Below, piece by piece: positions 17,988 through 29,021 of a stretch of DNA of 30,284 nucleotides (the first letter of the stretch is position 1; each line of letters starts with the position of its first letter). The notes below the pieces were generated by a model, which saw nothing but the letters and a program-made list of their open reading frames with translations, searched no databases and had not been told where the DNA came from. Source of the DNA: Brachionus plicatilis (lineage: Eukaryota; Rotifera; Eurotatoria; Ploima; Brachionidae); NCBI GenBank assembly GCA_010279815.1, contig QEOQ01000344.1:35950-66233 (forward strand), in the 5' to 3' direction. The position numbers were made by a program, and so were the translations under genes.

Positions 17988-18197
17988 ATTACTCTATATA
18001 AATGGAAAAACAGGAAAATTTATTTAATTAATTTGTAAAACTGGAAAAAAAATTGACTTTGGGATCTCGGAACTTCGAGTCATCAAGATTAATACAATTT
18101 TTTATCATTTAAGATACTTTAAGAATTTTCTAGTCATAATATTCATCTTGAAAACAAAAGTGAAAAGTTTTTTGACATTTGAAAAAAATTTTAAAAT

Positions 18198-18244
18198 CCG
18201 GACTTGGACTTGACTTGAGACTTATGGCTTTTAAACAACTCTGG
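18198..18244 (+). repeat. Solo end of the 17568-17735 MITE
   Basis: Forty-seven bases identical to 17568-17614, beginning CCGGACTTGG and ending AACTCTGG. No right terminus follows. Confidence 0.85.
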
Positions 18245-18578
18245 ATCAAAATAATTTATCCTTGTACCTTTGGAAGAATGTAGTGCCTATAAGTACGATA
18301 TCAGCTTTAGTACTATACTAGCTGATCAGGATTTAGATTGAATGTTTTTTTTTAATTTCCTAATACTTTTATTATGAATTTGAAAAGACAATAAATATGT
18401 CTTGATCTCACTTGATTGATTTTCAAAAATTTTAAGATAAAGATTAGTCTCAAAATTTTCTTATTTAAAAAAACAAACTTAACTTTCAAATAAAAATCTT
18501 TTTTTTTCACATAATCTTTAAACAAAAATTGACGTTGAATAAAATTATAATAAAAAATAATTTTGTCTTTTGAATCTC

Positions 18579-18594
18579 GGTCTCTTTATCTAGC
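18579..18594 (+). promoter_or_regulatory. Possible splice acceptor one base before the start codon
   Basis: A pyrimidine-rich tract, GTCTCTTTATCTAG, ends one base before the ATG at 18595. It looks like a 3' splice site, either of a 5'-UTR intron or for spliced-leader addition, which rotifers use. Sequence alone cannot decide. Confidence 0.4.
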
Positions 18595-21500
18595 ATGCTG
18601 CCAGCCTTCACTAGTGACATAATAAATCTAAATGTCGGAGGACAAAAATTTTCCACATCTCGTCAAACACTGTGCTCAGTTCCGGACTCATTCTTTTCTT
18701 CGCTAATGAGCGGACGCATTCCAAGCTGCCGAGATGAACAAGGCTACATATTTATCGACCGAGACCCAAAATACTTCTGCCTAATACTTAATTTTTTGAG
18801 AACCCGAGAGCTTAATCTGACAGGCATTGAAAACATATCCTCTCTTAAAAATGAAGCCGAATTCTATGCCATTTCTCCTTTGGTAAAAAGGCTAATTTTG
18901 TGTGAGGACCTTGATCGCTCTCATTGTGGAGACATTCTTTTCACAGGCTTCATCCCCACACCTCTGATATTTTCAAAAAAGCAAAACAATAAGATTTTGT
19001 GCAGCGACTCAGTGTCCACGGGCTCAAACAAACCTGGCAGTGTCTTGAGAGTGGGTAGTTCTAAGCCTTCTACAGAAAACCAGAAGAATCAAGGATCAAA
19101 TGAGCATGCTTTTGGTCGTTTTGTGTCACATTCGAGAAAGTCGTCCAATGAGGTTTACACAAACTATTCAAATCAAGCTTCCTCCGTTTGTTCCAATGCT
19201 ACTTCGTCTACAACTCCGACCACAACTTCAGCTGGCTTTAAATGTCACTCAAGAAATCAATCCTTTGATCTAAAGCAGATCAAAACAGACCTTGGAATCC
19301 TGCTGACTGATTATTCGCATCAGACAAACAATTTTGCATCGAATTGTCTTGTTCAAGTTAATTTAATCACAGGTCACCAGAATTGGATAGCTGTGGCCTA
19401 CTCACATTACGTTTCCTGTTATAAGCTCAAAGATGGAATGGGTTGGCAATTGGTAAATATTTAATATTTAATTTTTTTTTACTATTAACAAAGACTTCGA
19501 TTTATTAATTAATTATTAAAAAAATTTAAAAAAAATCATAAAAGAAATAACCGAATTTTTAAAAAGGGTTTTCTGGTGATGTATCAATTCATTGAAAATT
19601 AAGAAAATAAAAAAAAGCTCATAGAATACATAAAAATAAACTCAAAGAATTTTTTTTCATAGAAATTTGGTAACAATTTTTATTGAAAAACGTTTAAAAA
19701 AAAGTAAATTTTGATTAAATTAAATTAATTAAAGTTGTTATTTAAACAAATTTTAAATGTATTTACGTTTTATTAACCTGTGGAATTAATTTTTTTCAAT
19801 TAAAATAATTTTCGTTTTTTGTAGATTTAAGGAAAATTTTAAATATTTTGTCACATTTATTGTCTATATAAAAAATACGAGAGATTATTAATTATTATTA
19901 CGAAAATAATTCTTTGATAAATTTTCCAAATTTTATTCTTTTGAAAAATTTATATTGAAATTTCTCCGATTTTTTTATAGGATAGATGTTTCATATAAAA
20001 TTTTTTAGCGATAAAATAAAGAACAAATAATTCATCGAACAGTGATCATAGATTTTTTTTCTGACTAATAATCTCTCAAAATTTATCATAGAAAATATTT
20101 AAAAAATTATTTGACATTGATTAATTCACTTTTGTGTTTTTTTAAAAATATTTTTCTATCGAAAATGTATTCTATGAGCTTTGTTTAATTTTATTAATTG
20201 AATTTATTTCTATGAATTAAATTTTTTGAAATTGATAAATCATCTTTTAAAAGATGTAGAATTGTTTAAAAAAAGAAACAAGACTAAATTCTAAAGAATT
20301 ATTCATTTAAAAATAGAAATAACCATAAATTTAATTTCAAAGAAAAGAATTGCACAAAGTTTAGACTAGAATGCCTATCTAGTATTTTCTATTGTTTTAA
20401 AAAATTAATTTTAAGGAAATTTTCGTGGATTTACTAATATTTAAGTAAATTTACGGTAATTCGGATTACAAAAAAAAAGTTATCTTTCGGAATTTGAGAA
20501 TTTTATTATTTAATTGAAGTTCGACGACAGACCAAAGCTCATTCTTTTTAAATATGATAAATGGTTATTAATTTAATTTTCGACCCTTTGTCTTTATTCT
20601 TGCTTCTATCCAAGTCTTATAGATTTCGGTGATCTCTTTCGTGGTTGCTGACCCCTAAGTTTTCGCTATTTTTATTATTTAAAAGATTAAATGAAAAAAA
20701 ACAGTTTTACTGTAGTTCTACTCAAAATTTTTCAAATTTACGTTTTTATTCGAAAAATGCCAGAAGTAGGTTTTGCTAAAAAAAAGTTAGTTTTTAAAAT
20801 AAAAATACAGTTCAAAATATGGAAAAAAAAATCAAAAATAGAAATATGATGCTAAAAAAAAATCAATGTTTAAAGACGATTTTTTTTAAAACTTTAAATT
20901 TCTTTTAAAGAATTACAAAAAACATTTACTTTCATTTTAAGTATGTTTTAATGCTCTACTATTCAACTCAAGTCATAAAAATGAACCTAAAGTTTCAGCC
21001 ACAATGTCTGCATATTTGATCCTTAATTGAAAAAATATTAAATTGGTAAATTCAGGACAAAGGTTAATTATAAATTTGAGAATTATTTTCATTTTTTGCA
21101 GGAAATTTCTGAACAAAGAAAGCATGTTATTAAAAATATTTTAATAAGGCGCTTAAAATTTTACTTGATTTAAAGATCCAACCTAGAAAATTTTGAACTA
21201 GACGCAAATTCTGAAATTAATTTCAATATCAAAAAAATTAAATCTCCTGTAAAGAAAAATTACAATTACTTTAAAAAATGAAGAAACTATTTTAAAGCAT
21301 CAATTTTTTTACATTTTTTTTCTGACTAATAATCTCTCGAAAATTTTCATAGACAATATTGACAAAATTATTAACCATGTTCAAAGTGTTTTCTATGATA
21401 AATTAAATTGGTAAATTTCATAAATTTTACAAATTTACCAACAAGAAGCCTATTGATTGAAAACTATAGGAAATTTCTTATTAAAAATTACATTTCCATT

Positions 21501-24500
21501 TTCGATTTTTTTCCTACAATTTTTTGCTGTTCTCTCCGTAATATTTCGTTAAAATTTGGTTAAACTTACAATTCACAGAGCCAAAGTACAATTTTGCTAA
21601 AAAAGCTCCATTAACTTTATCCATAAGAGCACTAATAGACAATTTTTTCTACCAAAATGTTTCTGACTTCATTTAGAATCGTAAATTTAAAAATTTTAAA
21701 TTTATTTAAAAGATTTTTATCTTGTTTGATTTTTTTGTTACTTGTTTCGTTATTTTTTCACCTTTCCACCAAAGATTTACTTGGCTACAAATCAAATTTT
21801 TAGGTTTCTTTAATGAAATCGTCGGTATTTAAAGGTTAAATATTTAAAAAAAGCATTGATGAATTTATGAAGCTCTCAAGTAAATTATACTTATTGGTTT
21901 TAATCTAGGTTAGAAAAATTGAATCTAAAGCAAATAAATTGAATTTTTTCTTCATGAAATTATGCTAATTTTTATCATGCATTTTAAATCTTATTTGTTT
22001 TAATTTCATATTAATTTAAAAAATTTTAAAAATAATTTTTACCAGTCCAAGAAAAAATCCTGAAAAACATGGTCTTAAATTTGGTTAGCTGGATTCTCTA
22101 CTCATTTTTTTTAAAGATAAAACACAAATAATTATTATTCATTGCTTATCTCTATCGAGCTCTTATTACAAATTTACAAATTTAGATTATAAAGTTTAAT
22201 TTTTTCTAAATTTTTTTTTAATTAAAAATTAATTTCTTATTACTTGTTAATATTGTTATTAGGTGCAGTAAGCGTCAATTCTTGCACCGTCATAATTAGT
22301 AATGAAATCGAGTATGCATATTCGAAGCAATATTTGAATAAGTAGCCTATTGAATGAAGATGAAGGTTCGAATTTAATTTTTAAAAATAACTTTGAAAAA
22401 TATACTTGCAAATCAATTTATTTTAATTAAAAATTGAATCTAAAAAATGTTCAGATTAAAATTTGAAAATAGAAAATTTTTGAATCAAAAAACGGATATA
22501 ATAAATATTCGATTTATTATTTGAAAACAAAAATTAATCAAAAAAATAATATTACTAAAAACTTAAATTAAAAAAATTCATGTAAAAGTGTGCCAGATTT
22601 TCACTAGTCAACATAACCATTCTAGCATTTTCTGGACTTAATTTATTACGACAATCCCATCCACTTTACTCGGCACTAAAGAATAGTTGTTCTGGTGAAT
22701 GCAAGTTTGTTGGAGTACTTAATATTTAAATACTTAATTTTAAAATATTTCATTCAAATTTTGTTTTTTATAAAATCTAAATTTAAATTTATCTTATATT
22801 CAAGATTTTATTCGAATACACTACTTTTTCAATAGTCCTTTCAAATTTTGGATTTATTCAAGTTTCAATTTGTGTCCAAAAAACTAATTCGATTCCATCC
22901 CTAATCAGAATAAATAAGTTAATTATAATTTTTAAAAATTTCTTAATTTTTATTAGTTTTAAATTGGTTAAAATCAAAATTATTGAATGTGTGAGCAATT
23001 GTTTTTATTTCTTTTATCATTAAAAATTCTTGGTGGATTTTAGTAATTTTGTAGCCTCATTTAATTTTTGTTCATTTAAACTTTTGATGATTTTTTTTGA
23101 AAAAAAATTTAAACTTCTTTATAGATAACACATCATTTCTATTTTAAAAAATTTGATTAATTTTTAAAAATTATTTTATTTTTTTGTTCCCAATTGCAAA
23201 ATCTGAATTCAATATCTTAATTTTTAAAGATTTTTTTGAGTGAATATCAAGATGAAGAAATCGAAAGATTAGCTTTAAATTCCAAAAATCAATTTGTAAA
23301 TTTATCGTCTTTGAATTCGTCTGGTAATTCGCGACTTACATCAAATCCGTCCTCAATTGAAACAAATCTCAGCTCAGTAACCAACTCATCTCCAAACAAA
23401 TCCAACTCATCACAAAGCTCTCAGATCTACGAGAATTCAAAATTTTGCACTCTTGTAGCAATTTCGTGCAAGCAAGTTATCAAACTTTGGGCCATTACCG
23501 ACGAATCCAATGAACAACTTATAGGAAACTTCAATCTAAACTCAATAGTTGAGCATTTGTTTTTCATCGGATCCCAATTAGTAGCCACTAGTTCGGTTGG
23601 CAAAATTGGAGTCTGGAATAGTTTATCTCAGTTGTGGCAGACACAGGACCTTACACCCATCACATCGTATGACACAGCTGGCTCAATCCTGCTACTAGGA
23701 TCTCAGAATGGTCTTCTTTACTACATAGACATGCAAAAGTTTCCTCTCAGGATGAAAGATAATGATCTTCTTGTCACCCAATTGTACAAAGATCCATTAG
23801 GCGAACCAATAACAGCTCTAAGTGTTTACCTAACACCCAAGACTACTACCACTGGAAATTGGATCGAAATAGCCTATGGAACCAGCAATGGCAATGTTCG
23901 TGTAATCGTTCAGCATCCAGAAACAGTTGGTCATAGTCCTCAGCTATTTCAGAGTTTTTCGGTGCACAGAAGTACAGTCTATAAAATTATGCTCACTGAA
24001 AAACATTTAATATCGGTTTGTTCCGAATATAACCATGTTCGGACATGGAAGTAAATTAAAAAATGTTTTTGAAAATTTATTTAGAAAAATTAAAAATTTG
24101 TTTTTAGTGTGACTCGATTTCGAGGTATGATCTCCACGCAGCCTGGATCAACGCCTCTGTCTTCTTTTAAAATTATGACCATAGAAGCAGTGGATTCGCC
24201 AGTCAGCTATTTGAGCGGAAATGACATCGGACCTTTTGGAGAAAGAGACAGCTATCAGGTTTTTATTCAAAAAGTAGTGCCGTATACCGAAGAGCTCTAT
24301 GTTCGATTTGCTTCAACTGGAAAGAGAATATGTACCATTAAATCAGTTGATCACTCAATGATTACCAGTTTTTGTGTACATGAATGTGAAGAGCCTACGA
24401 AAATAAACTCTAGGCCAAGACGGTACTTGTTCACTGGACATTCGAATGGTACTTTGCAGCTATGGGATTTGACCACAGCAATAGAGCTCAAACAGAACGA

Positions 24501-24726
24501 AAGTAGTAATTTGGCCGGACCAACCGTCGAAGAATTCACTAAATATTTGGCCAAGATTGAATTGTCATCATCAAGTGGCTATTCTACTCCGGTCTTAAAT
24601 TGTCTAAGTCCGAGCTCGTCCTATCATCTAAAACATCAACGTAATCATTCGACTGCTTCAAATAGTCATATTTTGAATGTGAACGGCTCAAATCATTCTA
24701 TTGAAATAAATGATAAAACTTTGTAA
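18595..24726 (+). CDS. KCTD3/SHKBP1-family BTB and WD40-repeat protein (three exons)
   Basis: Exons: 18595-19452, 23230-24050, 24108-24726; introns of 3,777 and 57 nt, phases 0 and 2, GT-AG; 765 residues against about 815 in human KCTD3 and 707 in SHKBP1. A KCTD-type BTB/T1 domain covers about residues 9-105 ([34 protein letters not shown]), followed by [19 protein letters not shown] and a Ser/Asn-rich linker. The WD40 propeller contains [135 protein letters not shown] and [21 protein letters not shown] low-complexity Ser-rich tail follows. In vertebrates KCTD3 acts on HCN3 channels and SHKBP1 binds CIN85/SETA; the role here is inferred. One invertebrate gene probably represents both paralogues. 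All splice joints keep the reading frame. Confidence 0.93.
19616..20180. repeat. Inverted-repeat pair inside the intron, possible decayed MITE
   Basis: AGCTCATAGAATACAT at 19616-19631 is the exact reverse complement of 20165-20180. Inward from these ends similarity fades quickly, so this is only a candidate decayed element of about 565 bp. Confidence 0.35.
20053..20121. repeat. Repeated segment in the intron (second copy 21313-21372)
   Basis: Both share TTTTTCTGACTAATAATCTC, followed by TC(A/G)AAA and a TTTTCATAGA-like string. Direct orientation, about 1.26 kb apart. Confidence 0.6.
22555..22720 (-). pseudogene. hAT transposase C-terminal fragment
   Basis: Read on the minus strand, the frame gives [10 protein letters not shown], a stop, then [20 protein letters not shown] and SENLAHF before a TAG at 22555. 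This is the pattern of the hAT-family dimerisation domain (P...ER.FS......R..L.PE....L.....NL). Only about 50 codons survive, with one in-frame stop. It lies inside the long intron of the KCTD3/SHKBP1-like gene on the opposite strand. The rest of the transposase is not visible. Confidence 0.7.
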
Positions 24727-24880
24727 GCTTTATTCAATGATCAATACTTAAATGCTTCGATTAAATTGACCTATACATGTTTTTTTAAAGGCTTTGTTTT
24801 TGTAAGAGAACTTTGATTTTTAATTATAAATTTAAGTTAAAAAAATAGCATATTTTTAGATGTTCCGATAATTATTTTTT

Positions 24881-24886
24881 AATAAA
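24881..24886 (+). terminator. Candidate poly(A) signal of the KCTD3/SHKBP1-like gene
   Basis: AATAAA lies 155 nt after the stop codon, preceded by a T-run. A plausible end of a short 3' UTR. Confidence 0.45.
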
Positions 24887-25609
24887 AGCTTAATTTTAGA
24901 AATTAAATTCATTTAAAAATAAAAGCAAAAAAAAATGAAATAAGTCAAAGAAATAAAACAAAGACAACACTACAATATAAGCAGCAAAAAAAAGATCTTG
25001 TAAATAATTGATCTTTAAAAAAGATGCATCCAAAAACTATTTTTGATTCATAATATCAAAAATAAAAAATCTAAAATAAATTATTTTTAAATTACAACAA
25101 GCCACAGTTCTTCCACAGCTTTGAGTACACTTTCAGAAGATCTTATTAAATATTTTATTTGTTTAACTAGTTTAAAAATATTTTAAAAAACACCAACTTG
25201 ACATGCAAGTTAATAAAGACTGAATTTATAATCAACGCCGATTATTTGGAAAATTAGATTTTGGGCTTCAGTTAGCCATTTATCCAAATCTAGGATCGAC
25301 ATCGCGATAAAATCACCAATATTTACTTACGGTAAATACTTTTAACTTCTCGTTTTCATTACCTCAGCTTGCTTCTTTTGACTCTGACGAACATTATCAC
25401 TAATTATTAATATTTCTATCAAAATATACTGAAAAGTTAATTCAGTTTTAAACTATAGCAAGTTTTTTTTTTATTTGATATTTACGGTTGCATAAGTAAA
25501 TATCAAAACTTACTTAGTAAAATTTGATAATAAGAAAAAATGAATATTTTAAGATTTACTAATGGATCAGTTTATTTTGATATTTACGTTTAATCAAAAT
25601 TTCCTATTA
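24887..25609. other. Intergenic region
   Basis: No gene is supported. It contains scattered TAAATATCAAAA/TTTTGATATTTAC inverted strings (about 25478-25592) that may be part of the repeat beginning near 25610. Confidence 0.4.
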
Positions 25610-25875
25610 CACCTTAAAATTGTGCGCTATTTAATAAAAATTAAAAAAAAATCAAATTAAATTCGTACTTTTTTAAGTAATTAAATACTATCAATCAGTA
25701 GATTAATTTTTAATAATTTGACCAAAAAAACAGTTACTATGCCTGATTAATTTATATTAGCGGCAAAACTTAAACTCTGTCCTCTCATTTACAGATCGTT
25801 TAACAAGGCGAAGATTTTTGTCCAGTACAACAATTGTAAATTAAAAAGTATTTTATAGATATATTTGTTAATAAA
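25610..25875. repeat. Dispersed repeat related to 13760-14005
   Basis: Shares ATTGTGCGCT, ATCAAATTAAATTCG, GGCGAAGATTTTT and AAAAGTATTTT in the same order as the copy upstream of CDC37. The LINE 3' end adjoins it at about 25876-25880, so the LINE probably inserted at its edge or inside it. Confidence 0.6.
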
Positions 25876-25879
25876 GTAT

Positions 25880-27331
25880 TGTTGGATGCGGACAGGGCTA
25901 ACCGGTCCAATTGACGGGCGATTAATCGCGGCGTTGACCCGTTTATTTAAGTGGGCTACTTTGGCCCAATTTTGGGGGTGGAATTTGCCCGTTTAGTAGT
26001 AGTAGTAGTTTAAAACTGCAGCGTGATGAATCACGCGGAGCGCGTCAGCTATGCGACTGACACCCTGTGGCAGTTACCAATGTGTTTGTCTAAGTTGATC
26101 TTGAAAGTCTTGACATTAAGCGATTCTGTGACTTCGTTTGGGAGTGAATTCCAAGTCTTTGCAATTCTGTTGTTGAAGAATTCGTGTCTCTGATTGCAGC
26201 ATCTCACTATTTCGCGTTTAAAGTGCCCTCTATGACCACCTCTAGGTTCTCCGCATTTAGGATTTTCGTGCCAGTTGATTTCTTCTAGACCTTTTTCGAG
26301 TTTGTACTTTTGAATTAGATCGCCGCGTATTCTTCTGATGAATAATGATGATAAGCCTAATCTGTTGCATCTTATTTCATACGGAAGATGTCTTAACTCG
26401 TGAGAGACTTTGGTGGCTCTGTGTTGAACTTTTTCGAGTGTGTTTATGTCTTTTTTGGTATAAGGTGACCAGGCCGAGACGGCGAATTCAATTTGAGGTC
26501 TCACGTAAGACGTATAAAGTTTTTTCCAGAGTTTAGCATCTCTGAAAACGAATATCCTTTTTAGAAGACCTAATAAACTATTTGCTTTTGAAGCTGCTTT
26601 GTTTACTTGAGCGCTAGGCTTAAGATCGTTAGAGATTAGTACTCCGAGATCTTTTTCGAGTTCGGTTGTGGCAATATCAACGGTTAAGTTTGAGTCATAA
26701 CAGCTCATTGTGTAAGTTGTTTTTGGATTTGATTTGCCAATATGCATTACTTTACATTTCTCTGCATTGAGGAGCATTAACCAAGTTGTTGTCCAGCTAA
26801 CTGCTGTGTCTATGTCGAGTTGAAGTTTGACAGAGTTTTCTGACGTGTTTTTTGAGCCTAAATTTGCCATGATTTTAGTGTCGTCTGCGTACATTTTGGT
26901 TGTGCACTTGAGAGATTCAGCAAGATCGTTAATAAAGATGATGAACAGCGTTGGGCCAAGTACCGAGCCTTGGGGAACTCCGCTGTGCACTTTGAGCCAA
27001 TCGGACGCACTGTCAACTAAAATTACTCTTTGTCTGCGGTCGGTGAGAAAAGCTCTTATCCAGTTAAATAATTCTTCTTTTATTCCATATTTACCTAATT
27101 TGAATAAGAGACGTTCGTGTGGAACTTTGTCAAAGGCTTTGGCAAAGTCTAGAAAGACGATATCGACCGATTGTTTTGAAGCGAGCGCTTTTGTGGTAAA
27201 ATCCATAGTCTCTAAAAGGTTCGTGACGCAAGCTTTTTTGTTGACGAAGCCATGTTGTTTCTTCGATAACAGGTTGTGTTTGTTGAGGAAGGAAATAGTT
27301 TCTTCTTTTACTAACTTTTCCATTATCTTCC
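25880..27331 (-). mobile_element. 5'-truncated CR1/jockey-type LINE
   Basis: On the minus strand it runs from a truncated start at about 27331 to a 3' end near 25880. It carries one open RT reading frame and a roughly 170-nt 3' UTR. The UTR has a (ACT)n run (about 25998-26012) and small hairpins such as GCGTGA/TCACGC just after the ORF. It is much less AT-rich than its surroundings. The endonuclease and the start of RT are missing, as expected from incomplete reverse transcription. I could not identify a target duplication. Confidence 0.8.
26049..27323 (-). CDS. LINE reverse transcriptase, N-terminally truncated
   Basis: This 424-codon open frame encodes most of a non-LTR RT. MEKLVKEETISFLNKHNLLS and KQHGFV lead into the catalytic palm. 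Motif A is FLDFAKAFD (57-65), motif B is SGVPQGSVLGP (about 114-124) and motif C is YADD (145-148); with Asp59 these give the three catalytic aspartates. The thumb and C-terminal part contain EKDLGVLI, SYVRPQIEFAVSAWSPYTKK, PRGGHRGHFK and FFNNRIAKTWNSLPNEV, characteristic of CR1- and jockey-related LINEs. Reading upstream of the Met gives only four more codons of family sequence (KRKI-M), so this Met is internal to the original protein. There are no stops or frameshifts, so the insertion is recent. Without the endonuclease and N-terminal RT it is not autonomous. Confidence 0.88.
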   Translation of the reverse strand: MEKLVKEETISFLNKHNLLSKKQHGFVNKKACVTNLLETMDFTTKALASKQSVDIVFLDFAKAFDKVPHERLLFKLGKYGIKEELFNWIRAFLTDRRQRVILVDSASDWLKVHSGVPQGSVLGPTLFIIFINDLAESLKCTTKMYADDTKIMANLGSKNTSENSVKLQLDIDTAVSWTTTWLMLLNAEKCKVMHIGKSNPKTTYTMSCYDSNLTVDIATTELEKDLGVLISNDLKPSAQVNKAASKANSLLGLLKRIFVFRDAKLWKKLYTSYVRPQIEFAVSAWSPYTKKDINTLEKVQHRATKVSHELRHLPYEIRCNRLGLSSLFIRRIRGDLIQKYKLEKGLEEINWHENPKCGEPRGGHRGHFKREIVRCCNQRHEFFNNRIAKTWNSLPNEVTESLNVKTFKINLDKHIGNCHRVSVA

Positions 27332-27410
27332 GTTTAAATTTAAATAATTATTTAAAAATAAATTTTTAAATATTATTTAAAAAATCTTTATTCTTGTGAC
27401 TTTGACTTTA

Positions 27411-27560
27411 ACTAGGCCGCTACAATAACTACCTGGAACGGCAAATATTTATTGTAAATTTCTGCATTTGAGACCTTGTCCAAGCGTTTAATATTGAGCA
27501 TTACTCTGTAATAGTTGGTGGCGAAACTGTTGATGCTTTGCTTGAGCTTTTCTGTAATTA
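27411..27560 (-). pseudogene. Fragment of a second LINE type (RT C-terminal end)
   Basis: The minus-strand frame reads ITEKLKQSINSFATNYYRVM, then LNIKRLDKVSNAEIYNKYLP, and stops at TAG. The pattern F....YR.ML.IKR.D.VSN..IY is typical of the region after the RT domain of other LINEs, distinct from the adjacent CR1-like copy. Only about 50 codons are present, and the stop immediately after is probably where similarity ends. It could also be the last exon of an unrelated gene. Confidence 0.45.
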
Positions 27561-28355
27561 TCTAACTTAAGCAACTGTAAAAAAGAATTGATAGGCATGC
27601 AGCTTGAAAAATATTTGTTTTAAGATGAATGGAAAGAGTCTTTGAGCGAAATATGTCCTTCATTTTCCAGAAGGCTGATTAAACCATTGATTCAAGGTAA
27701 TTGAATAATATATTTGTGATAATAATTTAACATCTTTTAATTCAAAACACTTTTTTTCGATCAATTTTTTATTTTTAAGTCTTTCTTTTTTAAAAATTTT
27801 CAAAAAATGATTTTTTTAATCAATTTGAATTGAATTAAATATTAAATATTATTAATGTTAGAAGTCATGATGATTCTCATTTAAAAGATCTTTCTAGATT
27901 ATGTTCTATTAAAATAAAAGGCTTTCAAAAACTGTTTTTATTCTAATATGCTTTTTTCAAAATAAAGAAATTATTAAAATCAATTAATTTACAAAGAAAC
28001 ACTAATCGGTTAGGTGAACCATAGATCATCTATTATGGGAACGATTCTTGTTCTCGGGTTTAACAAACTATAAGTTAACTTAATCTGCAAAAAGGTAAAG
28101 TTAGTATTAAAAAAAATAAGTAAATGGAAAAGTTGAGAGATGGAGGAAACTGCGAAAAAAAGTAATCAATTTGATAAATACTGTGTAAAAATTCTTCATT
28201 AATATATGATTTATAAACACGAAATTATTCATTTTATGTATTTATAATTTGTCAAATAGCATACTTTATTTTGAACTTTACCTGGATGTCTAAAAGAGAT
28301 TTAGACAATAGTTTACTCTGAAATCCTTGGAAGTCTTAGACACCTAATCCTAAAA
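27561..28355. other. AT-rich non-coding stretch
   Basis: No gene or strong repeat was recognised between the LINE fragment and the 657-bp element. Confidence 0.4.
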
Positions 28356-29012
28356 GGGTCTACCTTTTCAACACAAAAAAATAACCATTCAACACAATTT
28401 CAAAACGCTCAGCACAAAATGATTTCTTCTCAACACAAAAATTAAAATTTGAAAAAAATACTTTTAGCACAAAAATTAAAAATAAAATAAATGCATTCAA
28501 CACAAAAATTAAACGCTTGATGAGGCAATTTTAAAAAATTTTATTGAAACTGTTTTAAAGTTGAGCTTAACAGTAAGAAATGTTCTTGCAAGTTTTTCAC
28601 TTAATAAGAATATTGTGCACATTTATTGGCATTAAAAGAATTTTTAAAAAAAAAGGACCAATTTGTCAATAAACCTAAAAGAGGTAGAGCAAAAAATGCG
28701 GGAAAATGGTTTTCTAGAGACTAATTTTTTAAATTTCTTTTCTTAAAGCTTCGAAATTTACTTTATTTACCTAACTTCCACTTGTAAATATCATTAAATA
28801 AAATTTAAAATTAAAAAAAAATTAATTTTTTTATAAATATTTTTGTGTTGAAAAAAAATTTCCTTTAAGAATTATTTTCAGACACAATTTTTTTGTGTTA
28901 AATGTTTTTTTTTGTTTAAATATAATTTTTTGTGCTGAGAAGAAATCGAATTGTGTTGAATGTTTTTTTCATTGTGCTAATCAGAAATTGATTGTGCTGA
29001 AATAATATTCCC
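28356..29012. mobile_element. 657-bp non-autonomous DNA element with 9-bp target duplication
   Basis: The element starts GGGTCTACCTTTTCAACACA and ends, read inward on the other strand, GGGAATATTATTTCAGCACA. Both arms then consist of spaced copies of (T)CAACACAAAAA or CAGCACAAAA: about six on the left (to about 28510) and about seven on the right (from about 28845). ATCCTAAAA stands directly outside both ends (28347-28355 and 29013-29021), a perfect 9-bp target duplication. A 9-bp duplication and motif-rich ends suit Mutator-like elements. No coding capacity. Confidence 0.85.
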
Positions 29013-29021
29013 ATCCTAAAA

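Larger units (their letters stand above)
17736..18594. other. Region upstream of the KCTD3/SHKBP1-like gene
   Basis: It contains a (TAC)n microsatellite at about 17964-17987 and the MITE fragment at 18198-18244. No gene is seen. The last part before the ATG may hold the leader; see the acceptor-like site at 18579-18593. Confidence 0.4.
19453..23229 (+). other. Long first intron of the KCTD3/SHKBP1-like gene
   Basis: This 3.8-kb intron begins GTAAAT and ends TTTTTAAAG. It is about 60 times longer than the other introns in the window. It contains a hAT relic (22555-22720), an inverted-repeat pair at 19616/20180, and a repeated segment CTGACTAATAATCTCTC at 20053-20121 and 21313-21372. No other coding segment was identified. 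Confidence 0.8.

Noticed and set aside
20515..20660. Less AT-rich patch with a short minus-strand frame ([20 protein letters not shown])
   Set aside because: Only about 26 codons, no family recognised, no splice sites that join it to anything.
22264..22380. tRNA-like pieces: GGTGCA/TGCACC hairpin and a GGTTCGAATTT string
   Set aside because: No acceptor stem, D-arm or anticodon arm can be arranged with them at proper spacing.
24351..24554. 67-codon minus-strand frame
   Set aside because: Antisense shadow of the last KCTD3/SHKBP1-like exon.
26827..27369. 180-codon plus-strand frame
   Set aside because: Antisense shadow of the LINE reverse transcriptase, whose motifs are unambiguous.
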